A DNA stretch of 39,899 nt, taken from NCBI GenBank assembly GCA_028282665.1, contig JANQHN010000097.1:1-39899 (forward strand), given 5' to 3'. Positions within the stretch are counted from its first letter, which is position 1; each line of letters begins with the position of its first letter. Below the pieces are notes generated by a model, which was not told where the DNA came from, made no database searches, and worked only from the letters and a program-made list of their open reading frames with translations. This document shows positions 37,028 through 39,899 of the stretch, one piece after another. Position numbers and translations under genes: made by a program. This DNA comes from Phycisphaerae bacterium (GTDB lineage Bacteria; Planctomycetota; Phycisphaerae; UBA1845).

Positions 37028-39289
37028 ATGCGTACGGTTGCTAGCTTCTACACAGAGGCCACCTGCTTTGTGTTGGTCTGTCTTGTCGGCGCTTTCGCGC
37101 TTCTGGCGACACCCGCCGCTGCTTTTGCCCAATCCAACGACCAAGCGACGATGGTGCCGGAAGACGCCTCAGTGCAGGCGATGTTCCGTGATTTCGTGCA
37201 CTACGCGAGGCTTGGGCGGTTTACTGCGGCCGATGCTTTCGCCAAGGCGCTACTCGAACACTCCGACCTTGATCCTGTTGAGGTTCTGGAAGCTGCTGAA
37301 AAAGATCCGAAGAGTCTGGACACGTTGCTGATTCTGATTCGAAGTTCGTCAATCTCGGAGCGGGCGAAGCGCGTACATGAACTGCTAATCGAGGGCGAAG
37401 TGCTTCGGGCCAAGGATTCCGAGCGTATCAAGGCGAATATCGAGAAGCTTGGCGGCAATCCCCAGCAGGAATTTTATGCCATCGAAAATCTGAAGCAGTC
37501 GGGTGAGTACGCCGTTCCGCACATGGTGGATGCCTTGCTCGACCCCTCGCAAGCGAAACTCAAAGCGCGCATCGTTCGAGCATTGCCCAAGATCGGCAAA
37601 AATGCGGTTAATCCATTAGTGATGGCGCTTCAGGTTAACGACGATGATGTCAGGCTTCACGTCGTTGGTGCGCTGGGTGAGATCGGTTACCCGCAAGCGT
37701 ATCCGTACTTGAGCAAGCTGACTCTAAACGCTGATATGCCGTCTGCTAGCAAGAAGGCCGCCAGTCTCGCCATCGCACGCATCGAGCAGATCAGCGGCAG
37801 GCCTATCGAAGGCGAGGCCAGTGAGCAGTTCTTTATGCTCGCTGACAAATACTACGCGGAAGACGATACGGTTCGCGCAAACAACACGCTTGGCGAAGCG
37901 AATGTGTGGTACTGGGATGAGGTGAATCAAACGATCTCCGCCACGGTCGTGCCAACCAAGTTATTCGGCCCGGTGATGGCGATGCGGTGCTGCGAGGAAG
38001 CGCTTTTAATTCAGCCCGACATGATTCCGGCAAGTGCGCTTTGGCTGGCGTCGAACATTCGTCGCGAGAGTCGGCTGGGTTTTGATGTAGAAAGCGGCGA
38101 TCCTGAGGAGTCTGCCGAGTTTGATCCGACCAGACCTGACGTCTTCCCGCGAGCACTCTATTTCACGCAAGCGGCGGGTCCGCTTTATGCCCATTTGGTG
38201 CTCGACCGTGCCGTTTATGATAACGATTCGGCCGTGGCGCTGGGTGCGATCGCTGCACTTCGTATCACGGCGGGTGAGGCGTCGTTGACAGGGGCCGAGG
38301 ATTACAAACAGCCGCTCGTTCAGGCATTGCAATTCCCCGACCTGCTGGTTCGTATCCGTGCAGCGCTGGCTCTTGGCGGCGCGCTGCCCAAATCGCAGTT
38401 TGCCGGATCGCAGTTGGTGATTCCGGTTCTGTCGAATGCATTGAGCCAGACAGGTTCGCAGTACATGGTCGTTGTTGATCCAAATGAGGCGAATCGCAAC
38501 CGTATCGCCGGAGCACTGCGCCAGGACGGTGCGAGTGTGGTGGCTGAGGCGGACTTTTTCACTGCGATGAACCAGGCCCGCGTCGAGTTTCCCAGCATTT
38601 CCGCTATTTTCGTTGCGACGGACATTGCCGAGCCCAACTTGGCGACGGCGGCGGCCGAGCTTCGGGGTGAGTTCGCTTATTCGAAGACGCCAGTGGTTGT
38701 GTTAGTCAAAGCCGGGCAGTCGCTCATTGCGGATGAACTGGCGACCTTGGACGTATACCTCGAAACGGTGTTGGCGGATGTCGAAGACGGCATGTTGACT
38801 GCGCGAATTGACGCCATCAACGAACGGACAGGCCAGTTGCCGCTGGACGGTCACATAGCATTGTCGTTGGCGCTTGAGTCGGCTGAGGTGTTGCGGGGGA
38901 TCGCGGCGGACGGTCGGACGGTATTTCGTTTCGAGCGTGCCGAGCCGGCGTTGATTTCGGTTCTGACCTCGCCAGAGGAAGAATTGCAGATCAAGGCTGC
39001 GTCGGTTCTTGCATTGGCGCATACTGCGGCTGCCCAGCGGGCGATTGCGGCGCTCGCGCTGGATGCGGGCAACACAACGACGCTCCGCGTGGCGACGTTC
39101 AATTCGCTGGCTGAGTCTGCCCAGAACAACGGCAATTTGCTGGAAGAAAATCAAATCTTGCGGTTGGTCGAGATTGCCCGAGATGATGAAGACTTGGTGA
39201 TCCGCACGGCGGCGAGCCAAGCGCTGGGGGCGATCAACCTTAAAAGCAGCAAGGCGAGCGAGATTATCCGCAAGTACTACGGCGGGTAA
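37028..39289 (+). CDS. Exported HEAT-repeat protein with embedded degenerate response-regulator-like domain
   Basis: ATG 37028; signal peptide FYTEATCFVLVCLVGAFALLATPAAAFAQ; HEAT-like GEYAVPHMVDALLDPSQAKLKARIVRALPKIGKNAVNPLVMALQVNDDDVRLHVVGALGEIG; receiver-like segment 38462-38826. Confidence 0.8.
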   Translation: MRTVASFYTEATCFVLVCLVGAFALLATPAAAFAQSNDQATMVPEDASVQAMFRDFVHYARLGRFTAADAFAKALLEHSDLDPVEVLEAAEKDPKSLDTLLILIRSSSISERAKRVHELLIEGEVLRAKDSERIKANIEKLGGNPQQEFYAIENLKQSGEYAVPHMVDALLDPSQAKLKARIVRALPKIGKNAVNPLVMALQVNDDDVRLHVVGALGEIGYPQAYPYLSKLTLNADMPSASKKAASLAIARIEQISGRPIEGEASEQFFMLADKYYAEDDTVRANNTLGEANVWYWDEVNQTISATVVPTKLFGPVMAMRCCEEALLIQPDMIPASALWLASNIRRESRLGFDVESGDPEESAEFDPTRPDVFPRALYFTQAAGPLYAHLVLDRAVYDNDSAVALGAIAALRITAGEASLTGAEDYKQPLVQALQFPDLLVRIRAALALGGALPKSQFAGSQLVIPVLSNALSQTGSQYMVVVDPNEANRNRIAGALRQDGASVVAEADFFTAMNQARVEFPSISAIFVATDIAEPNLATAAAELRGEFAYSKTPVVVLVKAGQSLIADELATLDVYLETVLADVEDGMLTARIDAINERTGQLPLDGHIALSLALESAEVLRGIAADGRTVFRFERAEPALISVLTSPEEELQIKAASVLALAHTAAAQRAIAALALDAGNTTTLRVATFNSLAESAQNNGNLLEENQILRLVEIARDDEDLVIRTAASQALGAINLKSSKASEIIRKYYGG
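38462..38826 (+). other. Receiver (REC)-like domain, degenerate
   Basis: YMVVVDPNEANRNRIAGALRQDGASVVAEADFFTAMNQARVEFPSISAIFVATDIAEPN...TPVVVLVKAG...DVYLETVLADVEDGMLTARIDAI tracks the REC template (D-I-x-x-P kept, YLxKP Lys lost). Confidence 0.65.
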
Positions 39290-39326
39290 GACTCGATCGT
39301 CGCATCACAAGCTTATGATTTTAAAG

Positions 39327-39357
39327 CCGGTCTCTTCGAGTGAGAGACCGGTTTTTT
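39327..39357 (+). terminator. Intrinsic terminator after the HEAT-repeat gene
   Basis: CCGGTCTCT tcgagtg AGAGACCGG TTTTTT, perfect 9-bp stem. Confidence 0.9.
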
Positions 39358-39574
39358 GTGGGATGCTACAGAGGCAATCTTCGATTTCGGCCGTTTGCGG
39401 GCGAACACGTACAGTGGCGGAGAAACGGATCGCTATCTCCGCGGGGATGAGCTGCGGCAATTGAAGCCGCCGCTCAGTGCCAGCCTGGTGGGCGGTCACG
39501 AAATTCGAACGCATGTGGTATTTCTGGTTGGCAAACGGACCTGGAGGAAAAACTGCGAGAACCGGAGCAGTGAC

Positions 39575-39899
39575 GTGACTGACGTTGAGCGGCTTGCAGC
39601 GATACTGCATGAGGCGGAGCGGATTGTTGCTTTTACCGGCGCGGGAATGAGTACGGAAAGCGGTGTTGCGGACTTTCGCAGTCCGGGTGGACTGTGGTCG
39701 CGGTTTACGCCCGTGTACTACGACGACTTCGTCCGTTCACACGAAGCGCGGGTCAAGTATTGGCAAATGCGGCGGGAGCTTTACTGGGAACTCAAAGATG
39801 CCAAGCCGAACGTCGGTCATTTGGCGCTGGCAAAGCTGGAGTCGATCGGGAAGCTTGCGGGCATCATCACGCAAAACATCGATGGCCCGCATCCTGATG
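39575..39899 (+). CDS. Sir2-family NAD-dependent protein deacylase, 3'-truncated by window edge
   Basis: GTG start; VAFTGAGMSTESGVADFRSPGGLWSRF ... IITQNIDGPHPD (sirtuin GAGxSxxSGxxDFRS and TQNID motifs); not in ORF track because of GTG start and missing stop. Confidence 0.88.
   Translation, partial: MTDVERLAAILHEAERIVAFTGAGMSTESGVADFRSPGGLWSRFTPVYYDDFVRSHEARVKYWQMRRELYWELKDAKPNVGHLALAKLESIGKLAGIITQNIDGPHPD

Overview
This 39.9 kb window looks like a Planctomycetota-type genome; that lineage call is inferred from IPTL-CTERM and dockerin secreted proteins, very large pseudopilins and protein style. The core is a co-oriented type IV pilus / type II secretion-like locus (about 7.97-24.64 kb): PilB/GspE ATPase, PilT, a second PilB/GspE, PilC/GspF, four prepilin-type proteins, a GspJ-like protein and a 1263-aa GspK-like protein, ending at a strong intrinsic terminator. 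Left of it are a truncated glycosyltransferase, a small membrane protein, an IPTL-CTERM protein, a TPR protein with a peptidase-MA-like HExxH domain, an OprB-like porin and a tiny lipoprotein. Right of it are a Cys-rich repeat/dockerin protein, an ECF sigma factor with a membrane partner, an SPFH-like/beta-propeller fusion followed by an orphan OppF-type ATPase, a HAMP-GGDEF cyclase, a VOC protein, a Cys-less FmdB-like protein, two more tiny lipoproteins, Rho, an exported HEAT-repeat protein with an embedded degenerate receiver-like domain, and a truncated sirtuin. I saw no rRNA, tRNA, CRISPR array or intact transposase. The best leads are the HEAT/receiver protein, the SPFH-propeller + ABC ATPase pair, the giant pseudopilin set with its structured gspF leader, a Cys module shared by two exported proteins, a family of tiny lipoproteins (one missed by the ORF track), and an orphan TetR-like operator palindrome. 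All family calls are from reading motifs; no database search was run.
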